A stretch of DNA of 64,000 nucleotides from Maribacter sp. MMG018 (GCF_018100785.1 NZ_JAGJEC010000002.1:868001-932000), one strand, 5' to 3'. Shown: positions 14,566-24,915, counted from the first letter of the stretch. Numbers and translations are program-made. Notes: a model not told the origin generated them from the sequence alone.

Positions 14566-17250
14566 TTAAAATAGCGTTATTTGACCTTCGTCATCTTCCT
14601 CTTCACCCCCATCCATTTTTGGAGGTGTATTTGACATTTTTGGTTTATTATCTGTGGAGGAAACATTTTCCTCATCCACTACTTCTATATCCTCGGTTTG
14701 CTCAGGAACTTCTTCCTCGTAAGGCAATGGATCTAACAAATTAATATTTTTAACCTTTTCTGTAATCAATTGATTACCTAAAGCTTTAATTCCCTTAATC
14801 GCTATAAAATCCTCAATTTCAATATTTAAACTTTCTTTAGCCTGTTTCCCTCTTGGTTTCGGAAATTCAATTTCCACTACTGGCCTCCAATCCGTAGAAA
14901 CAATTTCTAAATAAGATTTTGGATGTTCAGAAATAAACAGTTCTTCCTTGTTTTCATTTTCTACTAAGAAACGTTTAACGTAATAACGTTCTTTTTCCCC
15001 TTCCCAATAAATAGCGGAAATAGGTTTGTTGGGGTTCCATTTTTCCAAAACGATCATGTCTTCGTCAAAATGTGTGGTTAAGTCGGGCGAAATGGTTTTT
15101 ACGATACCTTTTTGTGTAATTACCAATAAAAGGTCCTCCCCTTTAAACTCTCCAATAAGTTCACCTCTACCATCCACATTTAATCTGCGCACCACATCGT
15201 CGAACCATATTTTTCTAGGCTTTAAGGTAGATACCCCCTTTTCTTTTAAATCTATACGTTTTACGGTATATTTTGTAACTATATTCCCCTTGGACCCCCG
15301 TCCTTTGATAAGTACATCGGCAAAATCCACATCCCATTTCAATTTCTTGATACTACCCACTTGGCGAAGATTAACGGTCACCACTTCGGCCTCTCCATTA
15401 GGGTTGGCCGAAAAATACAACACTTGAGAATTGGGTGCACCCGCCGTTAAATCATAGGGCTTATCTCTAGTAACCGAGGTTACGTTAAAACGTTTTATAT
15501 AAGTGGGGCCACCTTTACCGCTTTTGTAGATTAGGTTATAGGTGGTTCTTTTGTCTTTTTTCTTGAAAACGGCTACATGGATTATGTTTTTACCTATAAA
15601 GGTCTTGGTATCCACTTTTGTTATCTGCATTTTACCGTCTTTGGTAAAGACTATAATATCGTCTATATCACTACAGTCGGTAACATATTCATCTCTTCTC
15701 AGCGAAGTACCTACAAAACCCTCTTCCCTATTGACATATAGCTTTGTATTTCTGATAACAACTTTGGTAGCCTCGATATCATCGAATACACGTATTTCCG
15801 ATTTTCGCTCCCTACCTTTTCCGTACTTTTCCTTTAAGTTTTTGAAATAGTCAATGGCAAAATCGACCAAATGCTCCAAATGATGCTTTACTTCTGCAAT
15901 CTTTTCTTCTAGGGAATCTAAGTGCTGTTGGGCCTTATCTAGGTCGAATTTGGAAATTCTTTTAATCCGTATCTCGGTAAGCTTAACAATGTCATCGTTC
16001 GTAACAGCTCTTCTTAAATGCTTTGTATGAGGTTTTAAACCTTTATCTATCGCCAATATTACACCTTCCCACGTTTCTTCCTCCTCAATATCACGATATA
16101 TTCTATTCTCTATAAAAATACGCTCTAGAGATGCGGAATGCCATTGTTCCTCGAGCTCGCCCAATTGTATCTCCAATTCTTGTTTCAACAGCTCTACCGT
16201 AGCATCGGTAGAACGCTGCAGCATTTCTGTGACTCCGATAAACAAAGGTTTATTATCCTCAATAATACAACCAAGAGGTGATATAGAAGATTCACAAGCC
16301 GTAAAGGCATACAATGCATCAATGGTTTTGTCCGGAGAAATTCCGGACGGTAAATGCACCAGTATCTCAACTTCGGCAGCAGTATTATCCTCTATTTTCT
16401 TTATTTTAATCTTCCCTTTATCATTCGCCTTTAAGATAGAATCAATTAAAGAAGAGGTATTAGTGCCGTATGGTATCTCGTTGATAACCAGCGTATTTTT
16501 ATCTAGTTGAGATATTTTAGCTCTTACCCTTACCTTTCCTCCTCTTAAACCATCGTTATAGTTGCTGATATCTATGATACCTGCAGTAGGAAAATCTGGA
16601 TACAATTTAAATCTTTGCCCTTTTAAATGCTTAATGGAAGCATCGATGAGTTCGCAAAAATTATGAGGAAGAATCTTCGTCGAAAGTCCTACTGCGATTC
16701 CTTCGGCCCCTTGGGCCAATAGCAATGGAAATTTAACGGGTAGGTTAACCGGTTCTTTTTTACGTCCGTCATAAGACATCTGCCACTCGGTAATCTTAGG
16801 GCTAAAAACTACTTCTAATGCAAATTTAGAAAGCCTGGCCTCAATATATCTTGACGCGGCAGCCCTATCCCCTGTTAATATATTACCCCAGTTACCCTGT
16901 GTATCTATAAGTAAATCTTTTTGGCCTATCTGCACCATTGCATCGGCAATACTTGCGTCACCATGGGGGTGGTACTGCATTGTGTGCCCAACTACGTTCG
17001 CAACTTTATTGTAACGCCCGTCGTCCAACTCTTTTAAAGCATGCATTATTCTACGCTGCACAGGTTTAAAACCGTCTTCTATGGCCGGCACGGCGCGTTC
17101 TAAGATTACATAGGAAGCATAGTCAAGAAACCAATCTTTATACATGCCCGTAACCCTGGTCAAGGCTTCGGACTTATCTTCGTTGGTTGGTTGTTGACCA
17201 GCAGATAGATTTTCGTTCTGTTCGTCGTTCAACTCTTCATTTTCTTCCAT
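14566..17250 (-). CDS. parC: DNA topoisomerase IV subunit A
   Basis: ParC is the cleavage-religation subunit that decatenates chromosomes with ParE. The 894-residue chain has the GyrA/ParC winged-helix core with active-site tyrosine Y135 in RAAASRYIEARLS, the upstream YHPHGD motif (93-98), a coiled-coil arm and a C-terminal beta-pinwheel-like half. An acidic tail ends in EEEDDEGQITLF. In the quinolone-determining stretch HGDASIADAM, the position matching E. coli ParC Ser80 is alanine, by eye. The gene follows parE by 25 bp in the order parE-parC, the usual flavobacterial operon. Pairing with a 620-aa ParE supports topoisomerase IV rather than gyrase. Confidence 0.94.
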   Translation of the reverse strand: MEENEELNDEQNENLSAGQQPTNEDKSEALTRVTGMYKDWFLDYASYVILERAVPAIEDGFKPVQRRIMHALKELDDGRYNKVANVVGHTMQYHPHGDASIADAMVQIGQKDLLIDTQGNWGNILTGDRAAASRYIEARLSKFALEVVFSPKITEWQMSYDGRKKEPVNLPVKFPLLLAQGAEGIAVGLSTKILPHNFCELIDASIKHLKGQRFKLYPDFPTAGIIDISNYNDGLRGGKVRVRAKISQLDKNTLVINEIPYGTNTSSLIDSILKANDKGKIKIKKIEDNTAAEVEILVHLPSGISPDKTIDALYAFTACESSISPLGCIIEDNKPLFIGVTEMLQRSTDATVELLKQELEIQLGELEEQWHSASLERIFIENRIYRDIEEEETWEGVILAIDKGLKPHTKHLRRAVTNDDIVKLTEIRIKRISKFDLDKAQQHLDSLEEKIAEVKHHLEHLVDFAIDYFKNLKEKYGKGRERKSEIRVFDDIEATKVVIRNTKLYVNREEGFVGTSLRRDEYVTDCSDIDDIIVFTKDGKMQITKVDTKTFIGKNIIHVAVFKKKDKRTTYNLIYKSGKGGPTYIKRFNVTSVTRDKPYDLTAGAPNSQVLYFSANPNGEAEVVTVNLRQVGSIKKLKWDVDFADVLIKGRGSKGNIVTKYTVKRIDLKEKGVSTLKPRKIWFDDVVRRLNVDGRGELIGEFKGEDLLLVITQKGIVKTISPDLTTHFDEDMIVLEKWNPNKPISAIYWEGEKERYYVKRFLVENENKEELFISEHPKSYLEIVSTDWRPVVEIEFPKPRGKQAKESLNIEIEDFIAIKGIKALGNQLITEKVKNINLLDPLPYEEEVPEQTEDIEVVDEENVSSTDNKPKMSNTPPKMDGGEEEDDEGQITLF

Positions 17251-17275
17251 TCAGAAACAATCTTATTTACTTGAT

Positions 17276-19138
17276 TTATAATTGATTTTCCTCTATGAGG
17301 TCAATTTCTACTTTAAGGTTCTCTATGATAAATTCTTGTCGATCCGGCGTATTTTTGCCCATATAAAAACTCAACAGTTCTTCTATGGACATGGCCTTGT
17401 CCAGCATCACGGGCTCTAACCTGATATCATCCCCGATAAAATATTTAAATTCGTCCGGAGATATTTCACCCAACCCCTTAAATCTAGTAATTTCCGGCTT
17501 GCCCGATAACTTGTTTATAGCCATTTGCCTTTCCTCATCGCTATAACAATAAATAGTTTCCTTTTTGTTACGAACCCTAAACAAAGGAGTCTGGAGAATA
17601 TACAAGTGATTCTCTTTTATCAATTCTGGAAAAAATTGTAGAAAAAAGGTAATTAACAACAAACGAATATGCATTCCGTCGACATCTGCATCGGTAGCGA
17701 TTACGATATTGTTATACCTTAGGTCCTCCATGGACTCTTCAATATTAAGTGCCGCCTGCAAAAGATTGAACTCCTCATTCTCGTATACGATTTTCTTCGA
17801 CATACCGTAAGAGTTCAATGGCTTACCTCTAAGACTAAATACGGCTTGCGTATTTACATCTCTTGATTTTGTAATAGATCCCGACGCGGAATCCCCCTCT
17901 GTTATAAATAGGGTGCTGTCTAAGCGATTATCTTTTTTCATATCGCCTAGATGAACCCTGCAATCCCTTAATTTCTTATTATGAAGGCTTGCTTTCTTTG
18001 CACGGTCTCTTGCCAGTTTACGAATACCCGACAATTCTTTCCGCTCTTTTTCCGCCATAATAATCTTGCGCTGAAGCTTATCGGCGGTTTCGGGGTTCTT
18101 ATGTAAGTAGTTGTCCAGGTACTTACCTACAAAATCATTAATGTAGGTTCTTACGGTCGGAAAATTTCCTCCCATATCGGTAGAGCCCAGTTTTGTTTTG
18201 GTCTGACTTTCGAATACAGGCTCCATTACCTTTATGGAAATAGCGGATATAATAGATTTTCTAATATCGGAAGCGTCATAGTTTTTACCGTAGAAATCAC
18301 GAACGGTCTTCACGATCGCTTCTCTAAATGCTGCTTGGTGGGTTCCACCTTGCGTAGTGTGCTGACCATTTACAAAAGAGTGGTATTCTTCGCTATACTG
18401 GGTTTTGCTATGTGTAATGGCAACTTCAATATCCTCTCCTTTCAAATGAATAACAGGATAGAGCATATCTTCTACGTTATTGTTGTCCTCCAGCAAATCC
18501 TTTAATCCATTTTCTGAATGAAATTTTTCACCGTTGAAAACAATAGTAAGCCCAGGATTCAAGTAAACGTAATTCTTGAGCATGCGTTCCACATACTCAT
18601 TACGGTATTTATAGTTTTTAAAGATACTTTCGTCCGGTATAAAAGTTACCTTGGTTCCCTTTCTTTTTGAAGTCTCTACAGGTCCCTCTTCCTTTTCAAG
18701 ATTACCAAAACTAAACTGCGCGGTTTTTATTTGGTTGTCTCTTGAAGATTGCACTTCAAAAAAGCTAGAAAGGGCGTTCACCGCTTTTGTACCTACTCCA
18801 TTTAAACCTACGGACTTTTTAAACGCACGACTGTCGTACTTACCTCCCGTATTCATTTTAGAGACCACGTCCACAACTTTACCAAGTGGAATTCCTCGAC
18901 CATAGTCGCGTACTTTAACGACCTTGTCCTTTATACTGATCTCGATGGTCTTGCCGGCCCCCATTACAAACTCATCGATACAGTTATCGATGACTTCCTT
19001 CAAAAGAATGTAGATTCCATCATCTGCGGACGACCCGTCACCTAACTTACCAATATACATACCCGGACGCAATCGGATATGTTCTTTCCAATCAAGCGAG
19101 CGTATGTTATCTTCTGTATACTGAGATTCTTGGGACAT
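17276..19138 (-). CDS. parE: DNA topoisomerase IV subunit B
   Basis: ParE is the ATPase subunit of topoisomerase IV. The 620-residue chain shows the GHKL ATP site ([38 protein letters not shown]), a transducer domain with [15 protein letters not shown], and the TOPRIM domain ([11 protein letters not shown] and [20 protein letters not shown]). It ends with the family C-terminal region including [13 protein letters not shown]. The length fits ParE better than an 800-residue GyrB. It is first gene of the parE-parC pair. A weak -7 match (TAtcTTTA) lies on the minus strand about 30 bp upstream of the start. Confidence 0.95.
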   Translation of the reverse strand: MSQESQYTEDNIRSLDWKEHIRLRPGMYIGKLGDGSSADDGIYILLKEVIDNCIDEFVMGAGKTIEISIKDKVVKVRDYGRGIPLGKVVDVVSKMNTGGKYDSRAFKKSVGLNGVGTKAVNALSSFFEVQSSRDNQIKTAQFSFGNLEKEEGPVETSKRKGTKVTFIPDESIFKNYKYRNEYVERMLKNYVYLNPGLTIVFNGEKFHSENGLKDLLEDNNNVEDMLYPVIHLKGEDIEVAITHSKTQYSEEYHSFVNGQHTTQGGTHQAAFREAIVKTVRDFYGKNYDASDIRKSIISAISIKVMEPVFESQTKTKLGSTDMGGNFPTVRTYINDFVGKYLDNYLHKNPETADKLQRKIIMAEKERKELSGIRKLARDRAKKASLHNKKLRDCRVHLGDMKKDNRLDSTLFITEGDSASGSITKSRDVNTQAVFSLRGKPLNSYGMSKKIVYENEEFNLLQAALNIEESMEDLRYNNIVIATDADVDGMHIRLLLITFFLQFFPELIKENHLYILQTPLFRVRNKKETIYCYSDEERQMAINKLSGKPEITRFKGLGEISPDEFKYFIGDDIRLEPVMLDKAMSIEELLSFYMGKNTPDRQEFIIENLKVEIDLIEENQL

Positions 19139-19255
19139 TTAACTAAAATTTATGAAAGTGTTGCTAAAGATAGCACGACTAACATAAAGAAAAAACCCCT
19201 ATCACGTAAAGTAATTAACAATAGAATATTATCTATTGTTGATATTTTCTATGGT

Positions 19256-20350
19256 TTACACGTTAAACCTGAAATGCATTATGTCGCCATCTTTTACAAT
19301 GTATTCTTTACCTTCTACCCGCATTTTACCCGCTTCTTTAACTTTGGCTTCACTACCATATTTCACAAAATCCTCATAACCAATAACTTCTGCACGAATA
19401 AATCCTTTCTCAAAATCGGTATGTATTACTCCGGCGGCCTGTGGCGCGGTAGCTCCTACGGGAATGGTCCAAGCCCTTACCTCTTTGACACCGGCGGTAA
19501 AATATGTTTCTAAATTCAGCAACTTATAGGCGCCCCTTATCAATTTGGCGGAACCTGGTTCTTCCAAGCCCAAATCCTCTAAGAACATTTGCCTTTCTTC
19601 ATATGTCTCCAATTCCGTAATATCCGCTTCGGTACCCACTGCCAAGAAGATAACTTCCGCATTTTCATTGGCTACGGCAGCTTTCACCTTTTCAACATAT
19701 GCATTTCCGGATGTGGCCGATTCTTCATCAACATTACATACGTACATAACCGGCTTATCTGTAATGAACTGTAATGGCCTTACAAATTCTTGTCTATCCT
19801 CTTCAGAGATATCAATGGCCCTTACAGATGTTCCTGCTTCCAAACCTGTTTTTATTGCCATTAAGACCGCTTCTTCTTTCTGAGCTTCCTTGTTACCCGT
19901 TTTGGCTGCTCTTTTTACCTTATCCAACTTTTTGTCTACGGTCTCCAAATCTTTCAGCTGCAACTCCATATCAATGGTTTCCTTATCACGTATTGGGTCT
20001 ACGCTACCATCCACATGCACAATATTATCATTGTCGAAACATCTTAACACATGCAAAATAGCGTCGGTTTCCCTAATATTGCCTAAAAACTGATTCCCAA
20101 GCCCTTCTCCTTTACTAGCTCCCTTCACAAGACCTGCGATATCTACAATCTCTACAGTTGCCGGTAGCACCCTTTCCGGATTTACCAATTCTTCCAATTT
20201 TTCCAATCTATTGTCGGGTACGTTCACTACACCGATATTAGGTTCTATGGTACAAAACGGAAAGTTTGCACTCTGGGCCTTGGCATTGGACAAACAATTA
20301 AAAAGGGTTGATTTACCTACATTTGGCAATCCTACGATACCTGCTTTCAT
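19256..20350 (-). CDS. ychF: Redox-regulated ribosome-binding ATPase YchF
   Basis: YchF is an Obg-related P-loop NTPase that prefers ATP and associates with ribosomes. The 364-residue length is standard. Signatures are the G1 motif [14 protein letters not shown] (7-20), FCTIEPN (32-38), [20 protein letters not shown] (about 70-89), the NVDE variant of the G4 motif in YVCNVDEES, and the C-terminal TGS domain ending [12 protein letters not shown]. Its promoter, TTG-N22-TAtcTTTG, is on the minus strand at 20406-20438. A weak inverted repeat AACAATAG / CTATTGTT at 19217-19240 downstream may act in termination. Confidence 0.95.
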   Translation of the reverse strand: MKAGIVGLPNVGKSTLFNCLSNAKAQSANFPFCTIEPNIGVVNVPDNRLEKLEELVNPERVLPATVEIVDIAGLVKGASKGEGLGNQFLGNIRETDAILHVLRCFDNDNIVHVDGSVDPIRDKETIDMELQLKDLETVDKKLDKVKRAAKTGNKEAQKEEAVLMAIKTGLEAGTSVRAIDISEEDRQEFVRPLQFITDKPVMYVCNVDEESATSGNAYVEKVKAAVANENAEVIFLAVGTEADITELETYEERQMFLEDLGLEEPGSAKLIRGAYKLLNLETYFTAGVKEVRAWTIPVGATAPQAAGVIHTDFEKGFIRAEVIGYEDFVKYGSEAKVKEAGKMRVEGKEYIVKDGDIMHFRFNV

Positions 20351-20405
20351 TCTTTATATTATGGATTTAAGGCAAAAGTGTTAACCAGCCTATCAAATTT
20401 GGCTG

Positions 20406-20438
20406 CAAAGATAATATCTACAATTATAAGAGTGCCAA
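20406..20438 (-). promoter_or_regulatory. Promoter of ychF
   Basis: On the minus strand TTG (20436-20438), a 22-bp spacer and TAtcTTTG (20406-20413) match the Bacteroidota -33/-7 pattern. The expected transcription start is near 20399, about 50 bp before the ATG. Confidence 0.55.
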
Positions 20439-20497
20439 CATTAAAGAATAATATTGCATATACCATTAAATTATAGATATTTTTCAAGATCGATTAA

Positions 20498-20529
20498 ATA
20501 AAAAAGGCCCCAACAATACTGTTGGGGCC
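20498..20529 (-). terminator. Intrinsic terminator of the ferredoxin gene
   Basis: A perfect 10-bp stem with arms 20506-20515 and 20520-20529 (GGCCCCAACA type) and a 4-nt loop is followed on the minus strand by a T-run (20499-20505). It sits 22 bp after the stop at 20552. Confidence 0.93.
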
Positions 20530-20551
20530 CACTAATTTTTAGAATGTTTAT

Positions 20552-20905
20552 CTATTCTTCGCCGTGCATAAATGCCTGTTTGGCCAATAAGGTCTCTTCT
20601 GACTCAACGTGGTCCTCGTCTGGCACACAGCAATCAACAGGGCATACGGCCGCACATTGGGGCTCTTCATGAAACCCTTTGCATTCAGTACATTTATCGG
20701 GTGCTATGTAATAGACTTCATCACTGATGGGATCCTGAACTTCATCGGCATTTACGGCTTTTCCGTTCGGTAACACTACATCACCTTTTAAAGAGGTTCC
20801 GTCCGAATAACGCCATTCATCCGCTCCTTCATAAATAGCCGTATTAGGGCATTCCGGTTCACATGCCCCACAATTTATACATTCATCGGTTATAATAATT
20901 GCCAT
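20552..20905 (-). CDS. Dicluster 4Fe-4S ferredoxin
   Basis: The 117-residue cytosolic electron carrier has two cluster motifs: [13 protein letters not shown] at residues 9-21 and [22 protein letters not shown] in the C-terminal half. The second has the lengthened CxxCx8CxxxC spacing of Allochromatium/Azotobacter-type ferredoxins. A 45-residue insert between the motifs is longer than in minimal 2[4Fe-4S] ferredoxins. The acidic tail is typical of ferredoxins. It is single-gene, with a strong terminator, and diverges from the acyl-CoA reductase gene through a shared palindromic promoter (20991-21008). The redox partner is unknown. Confidence 0.92.
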   Translation of the reverse strand: MAIIITDECINCGACEPECPNTAIYEGADEWRYSDGTSLKGDVVLPNGKAVNADEVQDPISDEVYYIAPDKCTECKGFHEEPQCAAVCPVDCCVPDEDHVESEETLLAKQAFMHGEE

Positions 20906-20990
20906 ATTCTTTTTTTTAATAGTAAGCTGTCCTTAAACCAAACTCATAATTCAGTGATTTATTTTCAGCTTTCTTTTTAATCAGTATCCG

Positions 20991-21008
20991 TACTTTTGCA
21001 CAAAAGTA
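20991..21008. promoter_or_regulatory. Palindromic bidirectional -7 box between ferredoxin and acyl-CoA reductase genes
   Basis: The 18-bp inverted repeat TACTTTTG-CA-CAAAAGTA contains an exact TAnnTTTG box on the plus strand (20991-20998) and another on the minus strand (21001-21008). Transcription to the right would start near 21005, about 32 bp before the reductase start. Transcription to the left would start near 20994, about 90 bp before the ferredoxin start. The two promoters therefore overlap face to face. The sequence is direct; promoter activity is inferred from the consensus. Confidence 0.55.
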
Positions 21009-21036
21009 ATCTCTACTAAACTAGTTTACAAATATA

Positions 21037-22101
21037 ATGGCACAACACAATCAAAGTATAGAAGCTTTTGTTAAACTTGGAGAATTTCTAAGAACATTTT
21101 GTGATTTTACCAATTCTGACCAAAATATCGTAGAAAATAATGACCCTTGGGTTAATAGGTTTACAGATATTGTAGCACGGGCCTATCACCATAACGGCTG
21201 GTTTACCCAAGAAAATATTGCCCATGCGTTCCGAGAATGGTCCAAAGTATTGACTAAAGAGAAGTTAGGAGCATGGGTGTCACAATACGACACACAACAA
21301 AACCAACATAAAAAAGTAGCCATTATCATGGCCGGCAATATTCCATTGGTCGGATTCCATGATTTTCTTTCAGTATTGATTACAGGTAATACCGCTTTAG
21401 TAAAACTTTCTAGCAACGACAAACTGCTTATACCTTTAATTTCTGAATACCTAACTCATTTAGACCCTAGTTTAGGTGACAAAATTGAGTTTTCCGACAA
21501 TTTAGGTGGAGATTTTGATGCTGTAATAGCTACCGGAAGTAACAATACCGCTAGATATTTTGAGTACTATTTCGGAAAAAAACCGCATATCATTAGAAAA
21601 AACAGAAATTCAGTGGCTATTCTCAAAGGAACAGAGTCAAAGAAAGAATTACAATTGCTCGGCGAAGATATTTTTAGATATTACGGACTAGGCTGCAGAA
21701 GTGTGTCTAAGCTGTTAGTGCCGCATGGTTACGACTTTGACAACTTCTACAAAGCCATCTATGATTACAAAGACATTATAAACGAGACCAAGTATGCCAA
21801 CAACTACGATTATAACAAGGCCGTTTATTTAATGAGTGAGTTTAAGTTTTTAGACAATGGCTTTTTGGTCTTAAAAGAGGATGAAAGTTACGCCTCGCCC
21901 ATTGCATCCGTATTCTATGAATATTATGATTCTGAATCTTCTTTAAAGAAGAAGCTTAACAAAGACACCGATAAGATCCAATGTGTCGTAGGCAACAACG
22001 TTACTGAAAACGCCGTACCATTTGGAAATACACAAAAACCGGAGCTTTGGGATTATGCCGATGGTGTAGACACTGTTGAATTCTTGTTGAGAACATCCTA
22101 G
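21037..22101 (+). CDS. Acyl-CoA reductase (LuxC-like)
   Basis: The 354-residue protein resembles the LuxC/acyl-CoA reductase branch of the aldehyde dehydrogenase superfamily. It shows KKVAIIMAGNIPLVGFHDFLSVL (about 92-114), TGNTALVKLSSNDK (about 112-125), FDAVIATGSNNTARYF (about 162-177) and the catalytic cysteine region in YYGLGCRSVSKLLVP (about 225-239). Such enzymes reduce activated fatty acids to aldehydes with NADPH. It lies 68 bp ahead of serC-serA, an arrangement I recall from Bacteroidota. No luxAB or wax-ester genes are near, so the physiological acyl donor is open. Confidence 0.85.
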   Translation: MAQHNQSIEAFVKLGEFLRTFCDFTNSDQNIVENNDPWVNRFTDIVARAYHHNGWFTQENIAHAFREWSKVLTKEKLGAWVSQYDTQQNQHKKVAIIMAGNIPLVGFHDFLSVLITGNTALVKLSSNDKLLIPLISEYLTHLDPSLGDKIEFSDNLGGDFDAVIATGSNNTARYFEYYFGKKPHIIRKNRNSVAILKGTESKKELQLLGEDIFRYYGLGCRSVSKLLVPHGYDFDNFYKAIYDYKDIINETKYANNYDYNKAVYLMSEFKFLDNGFLVLKEDESYASPIASVFYEYYDSESSLKKKLNKDTDKIQCVVGNNVTENAVPFGNTQKPELWDYADGVDTVEFLLRTS

Positions 22102-22142
22102 AATAATTTGATTTCAACAACGGCCATTTCGCAGAAAATATA

Positions 22143-22150
22143 GACCTTTG
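22143..22150 (+). promoter_or_regulatory. -7-like box of the serC-serA operon
   Basis: GAccTTTG followed by CCCCC matches TAnnTTTG at 7 of 8 positions (T to G) and lies 19 bp before the serC ATG. TTTGC followed by pyrimidines is a frequent form just upstream of flavobacterial starts. Confidence 0.35.
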
Positions 22151-22169
22151 CCCCCTTAATTAAAATAAA

Positions 22170-23234
22170 ATGAAGAAGCATAATTTTAGTGCAGGCCCAT
22201 GTATCTTGCCAAAAGAAGTTTTATTAAAAGCCTCGGAAGCCGTAATGGATTTGAACGGCTCGGGACTTTCTTTGGTAGAAATATCACATCGTAGTAAAGA
22301 CTTTGTGGAAATCATGGAAAAAGCTAGATCATTGGTCATAGAACTTTTGGACCTTGAAGGTAAAGGATATCATGCATTATTTCTTCAAGGTGGGGCCAGT
22401 TTAGAATTTTTAATGGTCGCCTATAACCTTTTGGAAACAAAAGCAGGGTATTTAAATACCGGTACCTGGAGCGACAAGGCCATTAAAGAAGCTAAATTGT
22501 TCGGTGAAATAGTAGAGGTTGGTTCTTCTAAAGATGAAAATTTCAAATACATTCCAAAGGGCTACTCCGTTCCAGACGGGCTAGACTACCTTCACCTAAC
22601 CTCTAACAACACAATATACGGTACGCAATTCAAAAAATTTCCTACTACAGATGCGCCCTTGGTATGCGATATGAGTTCGGATATTTTTTCAAGAAAGCTT
22701 GATTTTTCACAATTTGACCTTATTTACGCCGGAGCTCAAAAAAATATGGGGCCCGCTGGAACAACATTGGTTGTCGTTAAAGAAGAAATACTAGGAAAAG
22801 TCTCCCGACAAATACCCTCTATGTTAGACTACAAACTGCACGTTTCTAAAGACAGTATGTTTAACACACCTCCTGTATTTGCCGTATACACTTCTATGTT
22901 AACACTAGAATGGCTGAAGAATTTGGGAGGAATTTCCGCCATTGAGGAAATAAATGAAAAGAAAGCTCAATTATTATATTCTGAAATAGACCTAAACCCC
23001 GTATTTGAAGGTTATGCCAATAAAGAAGACCGTTCTATTATGAACGCCACCTTTAATTTAACGGATGAGGGACTTAAATCTACCTTTGAGGAAATGTTGA
23101 AAGAAGCCGGTATTAACGGATTGAACGGACATAGGTCTATTGGTGGTTACAGGGCCAGCATGTACAATGCGCTACCTTTGGACAGCGTAGGTGTTTTGGT
23201 AGATGTAATGAGTGAGATGGAACGCAAAGCATAA
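22170..23234 (+). CDS. serC: Phosphoserine aminotransferase
   Basis: SerC converts 3-phosphohydroxypyruvate and glutamate to phosphoserine using PLP; it may also serve pyridoxal-phosphate synthesis. The 354 residues match family length. The family start HNFSAGPCILPKEVL (4-18), the phosphate-binding QGGASLEF (about 76-83), and the PLP-lysine segment YAGAQKNMGPAGTTLV (about 190-205) are present. A C-terminal GHRSIGGYRASMYNAL closes the protein. It is followed by serA after 5 bp, so the two serine genes form one operon. Confidence 0.95.
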   Translation: MKKHNFSAGPCILPKEVLLKASEAVMDLNGSGLSLVEISHRSKDFVEIMEKARSLVIELLDLEGKGYHALFLQGGASLEFLMVAYNLLETKAGYLNTGTWSDKAIKEAKLFGEIVEVGSSKDENFKYIPKGYSVPDGLDYLHLTSNNTIYGTQFKKFPTTDAPLVCDMSSDIFSRKLDFSQFDLIYAGAQKNMGPAGTTLVVVKEEILGKVSRQIPSMLDYKLHVSKDSMFNTPPVFAVYTSMLTLEWLKNLGGISAIEEINEKKAQLLYSEIDLNPVFEGYANKEDRSIMNATFNLTDEGLKSTFEEMLKEAGINGLNGHRSIGGYRASMYNALPLDSVGVLVDVMSEMERKA

Positions 23235-23239
23235 AAAAA

Positions 23240-24190
23240 ATGAAAATACTAGCGAATGACGGAATATCGGAAAGTGGTATTTCGCTTCTAGAAAAAAACG
23301 GTTTTCAAGTTTTGACCACTACGGTGGCACAACAGCAACTTGCCAATTATATTAACGATAACGATGTTGTAGGCCTATTGGTTCGTAGTGCTACCAAGGT
23401 TAAAAAAGATGTTATCGACGCATGTCCGAAGCTTAAATTAATAGGACGTGGTGGTGTTGGTATGGATAATATAGATGTAGCTTATGCCGAAAGTAAAGGT
23501 ATTCATGTAATCAACACACCCGCGGCATCGTCAGAATCTGTAGCCGAACTGGTTTTTGCACATTTATACGGTGGTGTCCGTTTTTTATACGATGCCAATA
23601 GAAATATGCCCTTAGAAGGTGATAGTAGATTCAAACAATTGAAAAAATCATACGGAAAAGGAAAAGAGCTTAGAGGCAAGACCTTGGGTATAATAGGTTT
23701 TGGAAGAATTGGACAAGCAACGGCAAAATTGGCTATAGGCGTGGGAATGAATGTAATCTATCATGATCCACAATTAGATGCCGTAGAGCTAGCACTACCC
23801 TTTTTTGATGGACAATCAGTTTCTTTTAAACTACAAAACACGGAAAAGGAACTTTTGCTCAAAGAAGCAGATTTTATAACGGTTCATGTGCCTTTTCAAA
23901 ATGAATATGTGCTCGGCAAAAAGGAATTTGACATGATGAAAGATGGTGTTGGTATTATCAATGCCGCCCGAGGAGGTGTTATTGATGAGGTTGCCCTGGT
24001 TGCCGCTTTGGAAAGTAATAAAATCTCTTTTGCCGGTATGGACGTATACGAATCAGAGCCAAATCCTGAGATAAAAATACTTATGCATCCAAAAATTTCG
24101 TTGACACCTCACATTGGGGCCGCTACGGAAGAGGCACAGGATAGAATTGGTGTAGAATTGGCAGAACAAATCATTTCACGCCTAAAATAA
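23240..24190 (+). CDS. serA: D-3-phosphoglycerate dehydrogenase
   Basis: This NAD-dependent enzyme performs the first step of serine synthesis. The 316-residue form lacks the ACT regulatory domain. Motifs include GVGMDNIDVAYAES (about 74-87), the Rossmann GIIGFGRIGQATAKLA (about 148-163), the catalytic Arg in NAARGGVIDEVAL (about 235-247), the Glu in YESEPNP and the His in LTPHIGAATEEA (about 286-297). It directly follows serC. Without an ACT domain, serine feedback must act differently or be absent (inference). A related hydroxyacid dehydrogenase is the only alternative, and serC linkage argues for SerA. Confidence 0.93.
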   Translation: MKILANDGISESGISLLEKNGFQVLTTTVAQQQLANYINDNDVVGLLVRSATKVKKDVIDACPKLKLIGRGGVGMDNIDVAYAESKGIHVINTPAASSESVAELVFAHLYGGVRFLYDANRNMPLEGDSRFKQLKKSYGKGKELRGKTLGIIGFGRIGQATAKLAIGVGMNVIYHDPQLDAVELALPFFDGQSVSFKLQNTEKELLLKEADFITVHVPFQNEYVLGKKEFDMMKDGVGIINAARGGVIDEVALVAALESNKISFAGMDVYESEPNPEIKILMHPKISLTPHIGAATEEAQDRIGVELAEQIISRLK

Positions 24191-24258
24191 GCATTGGTTT
24201 ACCAATTTTAACTGCAGTTTTCGTACTTTAACGGACTAAACATTAAATTAACTATAAA

Positions 24259-24891
24259 ATGGCAGGATTATTAGATTTATTAAATAGCCCAATGGGCAAG
24301 CAATTAATTAGCGGTGTAGCCGGGCAAACAAATCAACCCGAAAGCAAAACTGCAGATGTTTTAAGTATGGCCATGCCATTACTTTTAGGAGCAATGAAAA
24401 AGAATGTTTCCACTTCAGATGGAGCGGAAGGATTGATGAGTGCGTTATCGAGCAAACACGATGGTAGCATTTTGGATAACCTTGGCGGTTTGTTTCAAGG
24501 AGGCGTAGATGATTCGGTTGTACAGGATGGTGCCGGAATTTTAGGACACGTTTTTGGCGATAAACAACCTGTGGTAGAAAACACCTTGAGTCAAAAATCC
24601 GGTTTGGATGCAGGCTCTGTATCACAGATCATGAAAATAGCCGCCCCTATAGTAATGGGCTTTCTAGGCAAACAAACATCTCAAAGTAACGTAAGTGATT
24701 CTTCGGGTATGAACGCTTTGCTTGGCAGTATGCTAGGCGGACAACCACAAGAAAACCAAAGCTTGATCACTACCCTATTGGATGCCGATGGCGATGGTAG
24801 CATCTTAGACGACGTAGCAGGTATGGTAATGGGCAGCAATAAAAAAAGTGGTGGTATTGGAGGCCTATTGGGCGGATTATTCGGAAAATAA
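24259..24891 (+). CDS. DUF937-domain protein
   Basis: The 210-residue cytosolic protein is built of glycine- and leucine-rich helical repeats of the DUF937 (YidB-like) family: MAGLLDLLNSPMGKQLISGVAG at the start, then paired modules including DGSILDNLGGLFQGG and DGDGSILDDVAGMVMG, ending in GGIGGLLGGLFGK. The DADGDGSILDD stretch resembles a calcium-loop pattern, but the match is short. No signal peptide or catalytic motif is present. It ends in a strong terminator and lies after serA with a 68-bp gap. Function unknown for the family. Confidence 0.85.
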   Translation: MAGLLDLLNSPMGKQLISGVAGQTNQPESKTADVLSMAMPLLLGAMKKNVSTSDGAEGLMSALSSKHDGSILDNLGGLFQGGVDDSVVQDGAGILGHVFGDKQPVVENTLSQKSGLDAGSVSQIMKIAAPIVMGFLGKQTSQSNVSDSSGMNALLGSMLGGQPQENQSLITTLLDADGDGSILDDVAGMVMGSNKKSGGIGGLLGGLFGK

Positions 24892-24915
24892 GATATCTTA
24901 ACCATAATTAACAAG

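Noticed and set aside
15026-16510. Open frames on the plus strand inside parC
   Set aside because: They are antisense shadows with atypical composition and no motifs, as are the other frames opposite long genes.
14566-17250. Gyrase subunit A
   Set aside because: Adjacent 620-aa ParE, gene order parE-parC and the C-terminal region favour topoisomerase IV.
19217-19240. Terminator after ychF
   Set aside because: The 8-bp inverted repeat is AT-rich and lacks a good T-run on the minus strand; mentioned only as a weak possibility.
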